From: Sphingobacteriia bacterium
GTDB lineage: Bacteria > Bacteroidota > Bacteroidia > UBA7662
Direction of reading: 5' to 3'
NCBI GenBank assembly: GCA_009926245.1
Contig: RFPG01000012.1
Location: 1-13,322, forward strand
Length of the DNA stretch: 13,322 nucleotides
Shown: in pieces, positions 1 through 8,310 of the stretch
Numbering within the stretch: the stretch's first letter is position 1
How the letters are laid out: the number at the start of each line of letters is the position of its first letter
Translations under genes and position numbers: made by a program
Notes under the pieces: generated by a model
What the model saw: the letters and a program-made list of their open reading frames with translations, nothing else
Databases searched by the model: none
What the model was told of the DNA's origin: nothing

Positions 1-134
1 AAAATAAACACATTTTTGGAGGTAATTATTATCAAAAAACAATCAATTTACTTCAAAAAACATATTATGATTTGATTGAATAAATTGCCGATTCGCATCG
101 CCCATCTCGGGGGATAAAACATGTATTTTTGGGC
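1..134 (+). promoter_or_regulatory. A/T-rich upstream region of the PepSY-like gene and purL
   Basis: No gene is supported in this stretch. The first 90 bases are strongly A/T-rich, unlike the G+C-rich genes that follow, as expected of a promoter region. CATTTTTG at 11-18 differs by one base from the Bacteroidota -7 consensus TAnnTTTG, but its -33 partner would lie outside the window. The decamer TCAAAAAACA occurs at 32-41 and again at 53-62, with starts 21 bases apart. A weak hairpin (97-103 with 109-115, one G-G mismatch, loop ATCTC) lies about 20 bases before the first start codon. I see no recognisable riboswitch. The promoter assignment is inference from composition and position. Confidence 0.35.
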
Positions 135-812
135 ATGAAATGCCTACTCGGCCCCCTTTTTGGGCTCAAAACCTTCCTCCTCACCATCATCTTCACCACG
201 GCGATCCAACACCGCGGCGAGTCCATGGGCCCGGGATCCAAGGTTCGCATCCAGTCAAACGCCCCCGAAGGCTCTGTTTACCGCAAAACCCAGGGCAAAG
301 GCCTGCCCATTTCGCTTTTGGAACGATTTCGTAACGAGTTTCCTGCCGCCGTTGAGGTCCATTGGGAGCAAAAAAAAGTCCCCAGCTCTGCGGCCGTTCA
401 GGCTGAAACCCAAACCACCCTTACCCACCGGGTCCGCGGTTGGAATCTGGGACAATCCTTTGCCGCGGAGTACCCGGCCGGTGCCCAAGCTGCCACTATG
501 GTGCATACTCTCGAACGCCCGGAGGATCTGGCCGTTGATCAACGGAGTGAAATCCTGAGACGTTGGCCGGATCAAACTTGTGTTGCGGTTTTGAGTAGCC
601 GGCCCCGCAACGGGATTCCCACCTACAAAGTATTGTTACAAAACAGCGGCTCCAAGCGATACCGCGTTGAGGCCTTGGAATCGCCCGATGCCAAAACCGT
701 ATCCCCCTGCCCCGAACCGTCCAAACCGGCCCGTCGTCCCCGACTGAGCTCCGATCAACAACGTTTGGTCTACCTGCTTCAAACTTGCCCAGCCAATTCT
801 ATTCAACCCTAA
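135..812 (+). CDS. Secreted PepSY-like protein of unknown function
   Basis: Predicted 225-residue exported protein. I do not recognise a named family. Residues 1-25 form a signal peptide: a Lys near the start, then a hydrophobic stretch around LLTIIFTTA. The rest has the look of the PepSY-like proteins common in Bacteroidota. One segment (about 57-79) reads [21 protein letters not shown], the usual 'helix, then FP-A-x-x-x-W strand' pattern. A second segment (about 130-183) repeats the pattern with RRWPDQ followed by a strand pair ending [15 protein letters not shown]. The C-terminus is Pro/Arg-rich. I chose the ATG at 135 because it starts the signal peptide directly; a TTG at 129 is in frame but adds only two residues. 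The stop at 812 is two bases before the purL ATG, so the genes are probably co-transcribed. No competing frame on either strand is long or recognisable. The gene is likely real; the fold is inference. Confidence 0.7.
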   Translation: MKCLLGPLFGLKTFLLTIIFTTAIQHRGESMGPGSKVRIQSNAPEGSVYRKTQGKGLPISLLERFRNEFPAAVEVHWEQKKVPSSAAVQAETQTTLTHRVRGWNLGQSFAAEYPAGAQAATMVHTLERPEDLAVDQRSEILRRWPDQTCVAVLSSRPRNGIPTYKVLLQNSGSKRYRVEALESPDAKTVSPCPEPSKPARRPRLSSDQQRLVYLLQTCPANSIQP

Positions 813-814
813 GC

Positions 815-3112
815 ATGGATCCTCAGACATCATCCGAAAACCCACACGGTTCTCCCCTTACCACTCCATTGCCCAACGATGGTTTGGCCCAACCCACCGT
901 AGAGACCGCCGTTCAATTGGGTCTTTTGCCGGAAGAATTTGAACACATTCGGGATATTCTGGGACGTGTTCCCAATTTTACCGAACTCAGCATTTACTCC
1001 GTCATGTGGAGCGAACATTGTTCCTACAAAAATTCCATCAAATGGTTAAAAACCCTGCCCAAGGATGGTGAAGGCATGTTGGCCAAGGCGGGGGAAGAAA
1101 ATGCGGGGCTGGTGGATATCGGCGATGGCTTGGCCTGCGCTTTCAAAATCGAATCGCACAATCACCCTTCGGCGATCGAGCCCTACCAAGGTGCTGCCAC
1201 CGGCGTGGGTGGTATCAACCGGGATATTTTCACCATGGGAGCCCGACCCATTGCCCAACTGAACAGCCTGCGCTTTGGGAACCCAAACCACCCCAAAACC
1301 CGCTGGCTCATGCGCGGTGTTGTGAAAGGAATCGGCGATTATGGCAATGCCTTCGGAATTCCAACCGTGGGCGGTGAGGTCTTTTTTGACGATAGTTTTC
1401 AAATCAATCCCCTGGTCAATGCCATGAGCGCAGGCATTGTCAAACACGGCCAGACCGTAAAAGCCTTGGCCGAGGGGCCCGGCAACCCCGTCTTTATTGT
1501 TGGCTCACGCACCGGCAAAGACGGGATTCACGGGGCGGCCTTTGCATCCAAAGATTTGGGCGAAAACGCGGCCGAAGACCTTCCATCGGTGCAGGTCGGG
1601 GATCCTTTTCAAGAAAAATTGCTACTGGAGGCGACGTTGGAGCTGATCCAAACCGGTCATGTCGTGGGCATGCAGGATATGGGCGCTGCAGGCATTGCTT
1701 GTTCGACCTCCGAAATGTCCGCCAAGGGATCCTGCGGTATGCGAATTGATTTGGACAAAGTCCCGACCCGCCAGGCCCGCATGCAGCCTTGGGAATTATT
1801 GTTATCGGAATCGCAGGAACGCATGTTGGTGGTCGGTCACAAGGGGTACGAAAAGCAAATTACCGAGGTTTTTGCGCGCTGGGATTTACCCTGCGAACAA
1901 ATCGGCGAAGTCACCGAAGGGCCGCTGCTTTCTTATTACGACCAAGGACGCTTGGTGGCGGCCGTTCCGGCCGAAAGCCTGGTTCTAGGCGGTGGGGCGC
2001 CGGTTTACGAAAGAGCCTACCAGGAACCGGCCTACCAAGCCACCATCAAGGCCTTTGATCCTGCCTCCGTCCCCGTCCCCGGTCCGAATCGCGATGCGAT
2101 GTTACCGATCATGGAACACCTGGCCTCCCATCCCAACCTCTGCTCCAAAGGCTGGGTCGCCCAACAATACGACGATACCATCGGCACGGCGTACATGGGT
2201 ACCCGTCAACCTTCGGATGCGGCCCTGGTTTTGGTTCGCGATACCCAAAAGTCCCTGGCCCTCACGGTGGATTGCAATTCCCGTTATGTTTACGCCGATC
2301 CCCATCGAGGAACCGCAATCGCGGTAGCCGAAGCCGCTCGTAACATTGTTTGTTCGGGGGCAAAGCCCATGGCGGTGACCAATTGCCTCAATTTTGGAAA
2401 CCCTTACAACCCCGAAGTTTACTGGCAATTTGTGGGCGCTATTCAAGGAATGAGCGAAGCTTGTATCGCGCTGGGGACCCCGGTAACGGGGGGGAATGTT
2501 AGCTTTTACAACCAATCATCGTACGAGGGTCCGGTTATGCCCTCCCCGGTCATCGGCATGCTGGGCGTTCTTGAGGACCCCACGCATCAACAAACCCTGG
2601 ACTTCAAACAAGAAGGGGACCTCCTCTACCTACTGGGACCTGTCACGGATGACCTCGGGTCTTCCCAATACCTCTACACCTACCGCGGACTCTCGCACAG
2701 CCCCTGTCCCCGATTGGATTTGCAAGAAGAAATCTTATTGCACCAAACGCTTCAGGATTTAACCCGTCTTCAATTGGTTTTATCCATGCACGATGTATCG
2801 GACGGTGGGTTGTTTTTGAGCCTCCTGGAAGGGGCCTTGCATCGCGGTTTGGGCTTTGATGTTCATTCCGATTCCGGTATCCGGCGAGACGCTTTTTGGT
2901 TCGGAGAAGGCCAAAGCCGGGCTGTGATTAGCGTGGATCCCAGCGAACAGTATGCCTTGGAGCAATGCTTGAGCAACAGCGGTTTGGCCTACCGATCCCT
3001 GGGCCGTGTAACCTCGGGTTCCGTGCATCTGGATGGCGTTGAATTCCCTGGTATTCAGCATTGGGCGGACCTGTACCAAAACTCCTTGGGGCGCCTCATG
3101 AAAAACACTTAG
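815..3112 (+). CDS. purL: Phosphoribosylformylglycinamidine synthase subunit PurL (small type)
   Basis: Cytoplasmic enzyme of de novo purine synthesis. It uses ATP and ammonia to convert FGAR to FGAM, receiving ammonia from the glutaminase PurQ in a complex bridged by PurS. At 765 residues it is the small, split-type PurL, not the fused form of about 1,200-1,300 residues. Clear family motifs are [12 protein letters not shown] (His68), [20 protein letters not shown] from residue 113, GMQDMGAAG at 285-293 and, in the second half, [10 protein letters not shown] from 559. The two halves are the tandem AIRS-like domains. The ATG at 815 is the first Met and lies just after the upstream stop. It leaves about 25 extra residues before the usual 'TVETAxxxGL' start. 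An in-frame TTG at 785 would overlap the upstream gene and is less likely. The partner purS is at the far right of the window; purQ is not seen. Confidence 0.97.
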   Translation: MDPQTSSENPHGSPLTTPLPNDGLAQPTVETAVQLGLLPEEFEHIRDILGRVPNFTELSIYSVMWSEHCSYKNSIKWLKTLPKDGEGMLAKAGEENAGLVDIGDGLACAFKIESHNHPSAIEPYQGAATGVGGINRDIFTMGARPIAQLNSLRFGNPNHPKTRWLMRGVVKGIGDYGNAFGIPTVGGEVFFDDSFQINPLVNAMSAGIVKHGQTVKALAEGPGNPVFIVGSRTGKDGIHGAAFASKDLGENAAEDLPSVQVGDPFQEKLLLEATLELIQTGHVVGMQDMGAAGIACSTSEMSAKGSCGMRIDLDKVPTRQARMQPWELLLSESQERMLVVGHKGYEKQITEVFARWDLPCEQIGEVTEGPLLSYYDQGRLVAAVPAESLVLGGGAPVYERAYQEPAYQATIKAFDPASVPVPGPNRDAMLPIMEHLASHPNLCSKGWVAQQYDDTIGTAYMGTRQPSDAALVLVRDTQKSLALTVDCNSRYVYADPHRGTAIAVAEAARNIVCSGAKPMAVTNCLNFGNPYNPEVYWQFVGAIQGMSEACIALGTPVTGGNVSFYNQSSYEGPVMPSPVIGMLGVLEDPTHQQTLDFKQEGDLLYLLGPVTDDLGSSQYLYTYRGLSHSPCPRLDLQEEILLHQTLQDLTRLQLVLSMHDVSDGGLFLSLLEGALHRGLGFDVHSDSGIRRDAFWFGEGQSRAVISVDPSEQYALEQCLSNSGLAYRSLGRVTSGSVHLDGVEFPGIQHWADLYQNSLGRLMKNT

Positions 3113-3117
3113 GGAAA

Positions 3118-3151
3118 GATTCAACGAAGCAAAGGATTCAACGAGGCAAAG
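3118..3151. repeat. 17-bp tandem repeat in the purL-nadC gap
   Basis: GATTCAACGAAGCAAAG (3118-3134) is followed directly by GATTCAACGAGGCAAAG (3135-3151): two copies with one mismatch. It lies between the stops of two convergent genes, so it can vary without affecting protein. It may be a simple duplication. Confidence 0.8.
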
Positions 3152-3157
3152 GGCGCA

Positions 3158-3167
3158 CCCCGCGGGG
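3158..3167. other. CCCCGCGGGG palindrome next to the nadC stop
   Basis: A perfect 10-bp palindrome directly abuts the nadC stop codon (3168-3170 on the minus strand). On the minus strand the following bases allow a small GGG/CCC stem (loop GTGCG or similar) ending in TTT. This could act as a weak terminator for nadC, but the stem is short and there is no long T run. The palindrome is seen directly; the terminator role is a guess. Confidence 0.3.
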
Positions 3168-4040
3168 CTAGGAAGTAACGGAGCGAATTTTGAGGCTGAG
3201 GTCCAGGGCCTCCACGCTATGGGTCAAAGCCCCAATGGACAAAAAGTGAACGCCTGTTTCGGCGTAGGCCACCAAATTGTTCGAACGAATATTACCACTG
3301 GCTTCGGTGATTTGTTCCGGACCAAGCCAGGCCACGGCTTCGCGCAGGGTTTCCACTCCAAAATTATCCAACAAAATTCGATCCACCCGGCCGGCAGAAC
3401 ACAACACTTGAAGTTCCTCCATCGATCGAACTTCAAAAACGACCGGCAAATCCAGACCATGGCGCTCCAGGTAGGAGCGAACAGCCGCCAGGGCAGGCGC
3501 CACACCACCGCAGGCATCGACATGGTTGTCTTTGACCAGAATCGCATCGTACAAACCAAAGCGATGGTTGACACCCCCGCCCCAACGCACCGCTTCCTTT
3601 TCGATCAACCTGTTCAAAGGCGTGGTTTTGCGGGTATCCAGCAAACGGCAAGAGGTATGTGCGATGGCCTTGGACCAAAGCCGGGTCCGGGTGGCGATGC
3701 CACTCATTCGTTGCATGATATTCAGCAAGAGGCGCTCGGCCTGGAGAATGGAAGCGATGCGGCCCCTGACCTCCATCGCCGCGGTCCCGGCCTGAACCTC
3801 TTGGCCATCCGCACAATGTACCTGGATTTCTAATTCTGGATCGACGGCGTGCAAGACCAGGCGAGCGTATTCCAAACCAGCCAAGACACCGTCGGCCTTG
3901 ACCCAAAGAACCGCTTGCCCCCGCTGTTCAGGAGGTATGCAGGCCAAGGTGGTATGATCCCCGCTACCCAAATCCTCTTCCAAGGCCAAGCGGATGTACT
4001 CTTGAGGACTCAGCGAAGGACGATGCGAAAAATTTTCCAT
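3168..4040 (-). CDS. nadC: Nicotinate-nucleotide pyrophosphorylase (carboxylating), quinolinate phosphoribosyltransferase
   Basis: Cytoplasmic enzyme of de novo NAD synthesis. It joins quinolinate to PRPP, giving nicotinate mononucleotide, CO2 and pyrophosphate. The 290-residue length is normal for the family. Visible motifs are LALEEDLGSGDHTT (18-31), RMSGIAT (111-117), LLDTRKTTP (133-141), GGVNHRFGL (155-163) and LVKDNH (169-174); LLDNFG and EASGNI follow in the C-terminal barrel, then SIGALTHS near the end. These supply the Arg/Lys/His pocket that binds the quinolinate carboxylates and phosphate. The ATG at 4040 (MENF) places the conserved N-terminal helix at the expected distance and makes the gene overlap the end of the DUF4783 gene by 31 bases. 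An in-frame TTG at 4061 is a weaker alternative. It is the last gene of the minus-strand cluster. nadA and nadB are not in the window. Confidence 0.96.
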   Translation of the reverse strand: MENFSHRPSLSPQEYIRLALEEDLGSGDHTTLACIPPEQRGQAVLWVKADGVLAGLEYARLVLHAVDPELEIQVHCADGQEVQAGTAAMEVRGRIASILQAERLLLNIMQRMSGIATRTRLWSKAIAHTSCRLLDTRKTTPLNRLIEKEAVRWGGGVNHRFGLYDAILVKDNHVDACGGVAPALAAVRSYLERHGLDLPVVFEVRSMEELQVLCSAGRVDRILLDNFGVETLREAVAWLGPEQITEASGNIRSNNLVAYAETGVHFLSIGALTHSVEALDLSLKIRSVTS

Positions 4041-4435
4041 TGATTGTTTTGAAGTTCCCAAAATAGACGGACTTTGAAAACCTGACCATTCTGGTCACGG
4101 TATTCGCCCAGCAGGTAGGCCGCCCCAGCGCCTTGCTCGCAACGGGCATGCAGTGTACGATAAGACCTAAGCGGGTGTTTGTTCATGAAATTTCGAAGTA
4201 CCGCGTAGGCGGCCTTGTTGGGGTAGGTGCTTTGGCGTTCGCCCCACTCCACTTGAACGGAAGGTCCTGCCATCGCCAAGAGACTATCGGCGTAAGCCCC
4301 CTTCCAATAACGGGCGACCCGCTGAAAATCACCGGAGGGTAGGCACCCTGCCCCTTGCTGTGCCATGGTCGGCCCCCCCAACCCCCAAAAGGCCAATCCG
4401 ATCAACCCGATCCATCGGCCTTGGCGTAGGTTCAT
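4010..4435 (-). CDS. DUF4783-like secreted protein
   Basis: Small exported protein of 141 residues and unknown function. Residues 1-25 form a clear signal peptide: Arg/Lys near the start, a hydrophobic core (WIGLIGLAFWGLGG), then TMAQQ as a likely cleavage site. The mature part matches what I remember of DUF4783, a small one-domain Bacteroidota family with an NTF2-like look. It has an N-terminal helix followed by 'YPNKAAYAVLRNFMNKHP', then an aromatic, charged beta region 'YLLGEYRDQNGQVFKVRLFW' and a final 'WKIFRIVL' strand. The ATG at 4435 was chosen because it begins the signal peptide; the frame is open to 4507, but that would overlap the dipeptidase gene. The gene lies 16 bases after the dipeptidase stop, and its last 31 bases overlap nadC. 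I am fairly sure of the family and do not know the role. Confidence 0.85.
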   Translation of the reverse strand: MNLRQGRWIGLIGLAFWGLGGPTMAQQGAGCLPSGDFQRVARYWKGAYADSLLAMAGPSVQVEWGERQSTYPNKAAYAVLRNFMNKHPLRSYRTLHARCEQGAGAAYLLGEYRDQNGQVFKVRLFWELQNNQWKIFRIVLR

Positions 4436-4451
4436 GATGGACCCCAGACCA

Positions 4452-5828
4452 TCAAGCTTCTGACGAAAGTCTCGCAAAATGATGGAAAAAGGCGGGGATG
4501 GTTTCAATGCCTTTCAGATAATTGAAAACGCCGTAGTGTTCATTGGGCGAGTGCAATGCATCCGAATCCAGGCCAAAACCCATCAAAACGGATTTGAGGC
4601 CCAGTTCTTTTTCGAAAAGTGCGACAATAGGGATGCTTCCGCCGCCCCTGGTGGGAATGGGCATGACCCCAAAGGTGTCCAGCATGGCCTGGGAAGCCGC
4701 GCGATAGGCAATGCTATCGGTGGGGGTGACCACCGGCTCGCCACCATGATGCGGACGGACCTCCACCTGGACCCCGGCAGGCGCCAGGCTCTTGAAATAC
4801 GAGGCAAACAATTCGGTGGCACTCTGTGAATTTTGGTTGGGAACCAAACGCATCGAAATCTTGGCAAAAGCCTTGGAAGGCAAAACGGTTTTGGAACCTT
4901 CACCGGTATAGCCTCCCCAGATACCGTTCACATCCAGGGTAGGCCGAATGCCGGTGCGCTCCAAGGTCGTATAACCTTCTTCGCCATGGAGGGCATCGAT
5001 GCCCAAATCTTGCATGTAGGCTTTTTCATCCAAAGGAGCCCGGTTCAGCTCTCGCCTTTGGTCTTCGCTTAGGTTCTGTACATCGTCATAAAACCCTGGA
5101 ATGGTAATCCGGCCCCTTTCGTCGTGGAGTCGGGCAATCATGGAGCAAAGCGCATTGACCGGGTTGGTCACGGCTCCCCCATAAACCCCGGAATGCAAAT
5201 CCCGGTTGGGACCGGTCACCTCCACTTCGACATACGATAGCCCGCGCAATCCCGAATCAATACTCGGTACATCGTTGGCAATCATGCTGGTATCGGAGAT
5301 CAGCACCACATCCGCGCTCAGTTTAGAACGGTTGTTACGGACAAAAGTCCCCAGGTTGGCCGAACCCACTTCTTCTTCGCCCTCAATCATAAACTTGACA
5401 TTACAGGCCAAGGCTTGGTGGGTCATCATGTATTCAAAGGCCTTGACATGCATGTAGACCTGCCCCTTGTCATCGCAGGCACCTCTTGCATAAATTTTTC
5501 CGTCCCGGATTTCGGGCTCAAAAGGCGGACTGTGCCAAAGCTCGTACGGATCGGCCGGCTGCACATCGTAGTGACCGTAAACCAAAACCGTAGGCAAGGA
5601 AGGGTCGATTATTTTTTGGCCGTAGACGATGGGGTAACCATCGGTAGGGCAAATTTCGACCTCGTCCATACCGGCATCGCGCAGGCGCTCGGCCAGGTAT
5701 TGGGCGGCTTCAAAGACATCGTCGTGGAAGTCCGGATTCGCCGAAACCGACGGAATTCGTAACAAATCAAACAATTCGTCCAACAGCCGTTGCTGATGGG
5801 TTTCAATAAAGGCCTTCACTGGGGTCAT
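4452..5828 (-). CDS. M20-family metallo-dipeptidase
   Basis: Zinc-dependent peptidase of 458 residues in the M20 (CNDP/PepV-like dipeptidase) group, probably cytoplasmic because no signal peptide is seen. It would hydrolyse dipeptides or short peptides; the exact substrate cannot be read from sequence. The di-zinc and catalytic residues are all present: His86 and Asp88 in GHYDVQP, the bridging Asp119 in ACDDKGQ, the catalytic Glu151 and metal ligand Glu152 in IEGEEEVGS, Asp179 in LISDTS, and the last His in DALHSPNEHY near the C-terminus. The middle part (about 205-380, beginning GLRGLSYVEVEVTGPNRDLHS) is the lid/dimerisation domain. The ATG at 5828 (MTPVKAF) follows an A/T-rich leader with no Shine-Dalgarno sequence. 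It starts 41 bases after the IMPase-family stop and ends 16 bases before the DUF4783 start, consistent with an operon. Confidence 0.93.
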   Translation of the reverse strand: MTPVKAFIETHQQRLLDELFDLLRIPSVSANPDFHDDVFEAAQYLAERLRDAGMDEVEICPTDGYPIVYGQKIIDPSLPTVLVYGHYDVQPADPYELWHSPPFEPEIRDGKIYARGACDDKGQVYMHVKAFEYMMTHQALACNVKFMIEGEEEVGSANLGTFVRNNRSKLSADVVLISDTSMIANDVPSIDSGLRGLSYVEVEVTGPNRDLHSGVYGGAVTNPVNALCSMIARLHDERGRITIPGFYDDVQNLSEDQRRELNRAPLDEKAYMQDLGIDALHGEEGYTTLERTGIRPTLDVNGIWGGYTGEGSKTVLPSKAFAKISMRLVPNQNSQSATELFASYFKSLAPAGVQVEVRPHHGGEPVVTPTDSIAYRAASQAMLDTFGVMPIPTRGGGSIPIVALFEKELGLKSVLMGFGLDSDALHSPNEHYGVFNYLKGIETIPAFFHHFARLSSEA

Positions 5829-5869
5829 AATCGTTAATTTGAATTCAAAACTAAGTCCAAAATCCCTTC

Positions 5870-6688
5870 TCAAACCCCGTAGGTCGAATCCGCCGCCCGC
5901 AACAACGCCTCCAGAGCCGGGTAGAGTTCAGCGGGGGCTGCCAGCACTTCGCGACCGTCCAAGGGATGGTACATAGGCCGCACACTGCCCACCTGCCCCC
6001 CCGCTTCTTGGACCAGGAGCAGTCCGGCGGCCACATCCCAGGGCTGCAAATTGTATTCGAAATAACCATCAAAACGACCCGCAGCCACATACGCCAAGTC
6101 GATGGCTGCTGATCCCATTCGACGGAGGCCCCGACACTGACGCATCAAGGTTTGGAGGACCTCCATGTAGGCCTGGATGCGATCAAAGCGTTGAAAAGGG
6201 AAACCGGTCGCCAACAAGGCATCTTCCAAACCCGCTGGCCTGGATACGTTCAGGCGTTGACCGTTGCAAAAAGCCCCGGAGCCCCGGATGGCGGCGAACA
6301 TTTCATCCTGAAAAGGAGCGTACACCACGCCCAGATCCACTTGCTGATCGTCCACCAAGGCAATGCTGACCGAAACGATGGGCAAACGATGAACAAAATT
6401 GGTGGTACCATCGAGGGGATCCACCACCCAACGCAGCCCGCGATCGGTTCCTGGCACCAAGCCTTCCTCGGTTTGAAAATGGGCCTCGGGGAGCAGGTCC
6501 CTGAGCCCCTCCACCAAAAGCGCTTCACAAGCCAAGTCCACCTCGGTCACCAGGTTTCGGCGATCCTTGAAGTGAATTTCGCCGGTCTGAAGATCCCCGC
6601 TGCGTCGAAGCATAAGATCTCCGCATTGCCTAGCCAGAACCTCGACCCCTGCTTGGATTTGAGCCTCCCGGCCTTTGAGATATTCCAT
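5870..6688 (-). CDS. Inositol monophosphatase family protein
   Basis: Mg-dependent, Li-sensitive-type sugar/nucleotide phosphatase fold of 272 residues, the standard length for bacterial SuhB/CysQ-like proteins, and cytoplasmic. Motif A is WVVDPLDGTTNFVH (87-100), with metal ligands Asp90 and Asp93. Glu74-Glu75 (QTEEGL) supplies the upstream acidic pair, and motif B is PWDVAAGLLLVQEAGG with Asp218. NLVTEVD (45-51) is the usual N-terminal motif. The substrate is uncertain: myo-inositol-1-phosphate and related phosphates are the default, while PAP phosphatase (CysQ) is less likely given the WVVDPLDGTTNF form. The frame stays open far upstream inside lnt, but only the ATG at 6688 (MEYLKG) gives the family's N-terminus. 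It starts 14 bases after the lnt stop, so the two are probably translated from one message. Confidence 0.93.
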   Translation of the reverse strand: MEYLKGREAQIQAGVEVLARQCGDLMLRRSGDLQTGEIHFKDRRNLVTEVDLACEALLVEGLRDLLPEAHFQTEEGLVPGTDRGLRWVVDPLDGTTNFVHRLPIVSVSIALVDDQQVDLGVVYAPFQDEMFAAIRGSGAFCNGQRLNVSRPAGLEDALLATGFPFQRFDRIQAYMEVLQTLMRQCRGLRRMGSAAIDLAYVAAGRFDGYFEYNLQPWDVAAGLLLVQEAGGQVGSVRPMYHPLDGREVLAAPAELYPALEALLRAADSTYGV

Positions 6689-6702
6689 GAATGGTGAATG
6701 AT

Positions 6703-8310
6703 TTAAAATCGGTTTTTCATAAGGGAACGTACCCCGTAAAGCAGCCCAAAAAGCACCGAAAAAACACAAGATAAACGGCCCAAAACATCCCCGTATTGTG
6801 CATAAAGGGTGGGCTCGTTTCGCAATTGCAAGCGGCCCTGAACCACGCCCCGACGTCCCCAGCCCAGGGTGTCCACCAATTCGCCTCGATGATCGATCAG
6901 GGCCGATATCCCGGTGTTGGCGGAGCGTATCATGGACCTTCGTTGTTCGATGCAACGCAAACGGGCATAGGCCAAATGCTGGCGATGACCGTCGGTTTCC
7001 CCCCACCATCCATCGTTGGTCATCACGGCCAATAGGTTGGCTCCGTTGTTCACAAAGCCCCCGCAATACGCCCCAAAAATGGACTCGTAACAAATCATGG
7101 GGGCCACCTTCAGCGGAATCCCCGGCGAGACCCAGCCCATCATCAGGGGGGACCGCTCCGACTGGGTGCCAAGTTGCCCGGTCATGCCCCCCAAATCCAC
7201 TGAAATCCAACGCGCTATGGCGTTAAATACCGTTGGGTAAGGCAGTTTCTCCACGCCTATAACCAATTTGGATTTGTGATAAAGAGCGGGCGTTGGGGCG
7301 ATTTTTGGGGGCTTGCTTGAATCCACGGAACCCAAACCCAGCGCCGAATTGTAGAAGGTATAGGTGGGAGACCCGCTTCTTTGGCCATGCAATTGGACCA
7401 CGCTGGCCCCTGTCATCAAGGCCAAACCGGGGCGATTCTTAACATAATTCTGCAAAGTATCCATCCAAGGATTTTTGGGAGCCCCATCGCCCAATACCCA
7501 ATAATCCGGCAAGGCGGTTTCGGGCCATACGACCAGACCGTTTCCCACAAGCGAATCGGTGCATTTTAGGAAGATACGCATTTGTTCGGCGTAGGTTGAC
7601 GGGTCAAATTTGACCCGGTAAGGGTCCAAATTAGGTTGAACCGCCAAGACATGAACGGATGGCCCCTGGGTGTTTTTTCGGATTTGGTAGAGGCCCACAG
7701 AAACGGCTGCAGGTATCAACAACCACAGCGCCGCCCATAACTTGGCTTGGCGCCGCTGCATCCACGTTTGATAAAGCCAAAAATTAACCGACAAAATCCA
7801 TAACGAACCTCCGGCGACCCCGGTCCACTCGTAATACTGAATCCACCAAGGATGATTGGCCGGGGCATGACCGAGGAGCATCCACGGGAAATCCAGGTCA
7901 ATGCGTTGATGGATGTATTCCATCGCCAGCCAAGGACTCACCCAGGCCAACCATCGCAACCAGACTTTCTTATCGGTGGCCAATGAACCCGCTTTTTGGA
8001 GCCAAGCATAAAATATAACGGCCAAGGTGAGGTAGACCGCATTGGCCACCACACCAGCGACGGCCCCAATCAATGCGGCCCGATAAACCCACCAGGTACT
8101 CAGCCCAAAAGCCCAACAGGCCGCAGCAAAAATCACCGGCAAGGGCCTGCGGGTATGATCCACCACCCACAACAAGGGAATCAAGGCCACCCAACTCAGG
8201 GGAAGTAAATTGTAGGGAGGAAAGGACAGCCACCAAGCGAGGCCGGCCAAGCCTCCCAAAACCCAAGGAAAGAGACCAGGGGAGATCCATCGGGCTATCA
8301 TCGGATTCAT
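6703..8310 (-). CDS. lnt: Apolipoprotein N-acyltransferase
   Basis: Inner-membrane enzyme that adds the third acyl chain to the N-terminal Cys of lipoproteins after Lgt and LspA. The protein has 535 residues. Residues 1 to about 210 carry several hydrophobic segments (for example 13-30, 35-50, 57-78, 84-104, 165-180 and 190-208). A periplasmic nitrilase-like domain follows (about 218-495), and a last membrane segment lies near 511-527. The catalytic triad is intact: Glu264 in VVWPETALPDY, Lys346 in YHKSKLVIGVEKLPYP and Cys407 in MICYES. The 'KSKLVxGVEKxPYP' form, where proteobacteria have 'KxxLVPFGE', looks Bacteroidota-type from memory. TNDGWWGETDGHRQHLAYAR is also characteristic. I chose the ATG at 8310; an in-frame ATG at 8352 would add 14 polar residues with no counterpart that I know. 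It is the first gene of the minus-strand cluster, divergent from the protease. Confidence 0.95.
   Translation of the reverse strand: MNPMIARWISPGLFPWVLGGLAGLAWWLSFPPYNLLPLSWVALIPLLWVVDHTRRPLPVIFAAACWAFGLSTWWVYRAALIGAVAGVVANAVYLTLAVIFYAWLQKAGSLATDKKVWLRWLAWVSPWLAMEYIHQRIDLDFPWMLLGHAPANHPWWIQYYEWTGVAGGSLWILSVNFWLYQTWMQRRQAKLWAALWLLIPAAVSVGLYQIRKNTQGPSVHVLAVQPNLDPYRVKFDPSTYAEQMRIFLKCTDSLVGNGLVVWPETALPDYWVLGDGAPKNPWMDTLQNYVKNRPGLALMTGASVVQLHGQRSGSPTYTFYNSALGLGSVDSSKPPKIAPTPALYHKSKLVIGVEKLPYPTVFNAIARWISVDLGGMTGQLGTQSERSPLMMGWVSPGIPLKVAPMICYESIFGAYCGGFVNNGANLLAVMTNDGWWGETDGHRQHLAYARLRCIEQRRSMIRSANTGISALIDHRGELVDTLGWGRRGVVQGRLQLRNEPTLYAQYGDVLGRLSCVFSVLFGLLYGVRSLMKNRF

Noticed and set aside
18-75. 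GGAGG followed five bases later by an ATT-initiated 15-codon frame, a possible leader peptide
   Set aside because: ATT starts are very rare, Shine-Dalgarno sequences are not used by the other genes here, and the peptide has no regulatory codon pattern.
124-131. TATTTTTG, an exact match to the Bacteroidota -7 consensus TAnnTTTG
   Set aside because: Transcription would begin at or after the ATG at 135, removing the signal peptide, and there is no TTTG at the -33 position.
3219-3833. 204-codon plus-strand open frame opposite nadC
   Set aside because: It is antisense to a fully recognised gene and its translation has no recognisable motif; it is a by-product of nadC codon choice.
6152-6697. 181-codon plus-strand open frame opposite the IMPase-family gene
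   Set aside because: It lies wholly antisense to a conserved gene and shows no domain or signal peptide.
6689-7210. In-frame open extension of the IMPase-family gene for 174 codons into lnt
   Set aside because: The added sequence overlaps the C-terminal coding part of lnt in another frame, resembles no IMPase N-terminus, and the protein is already full length from 6688.
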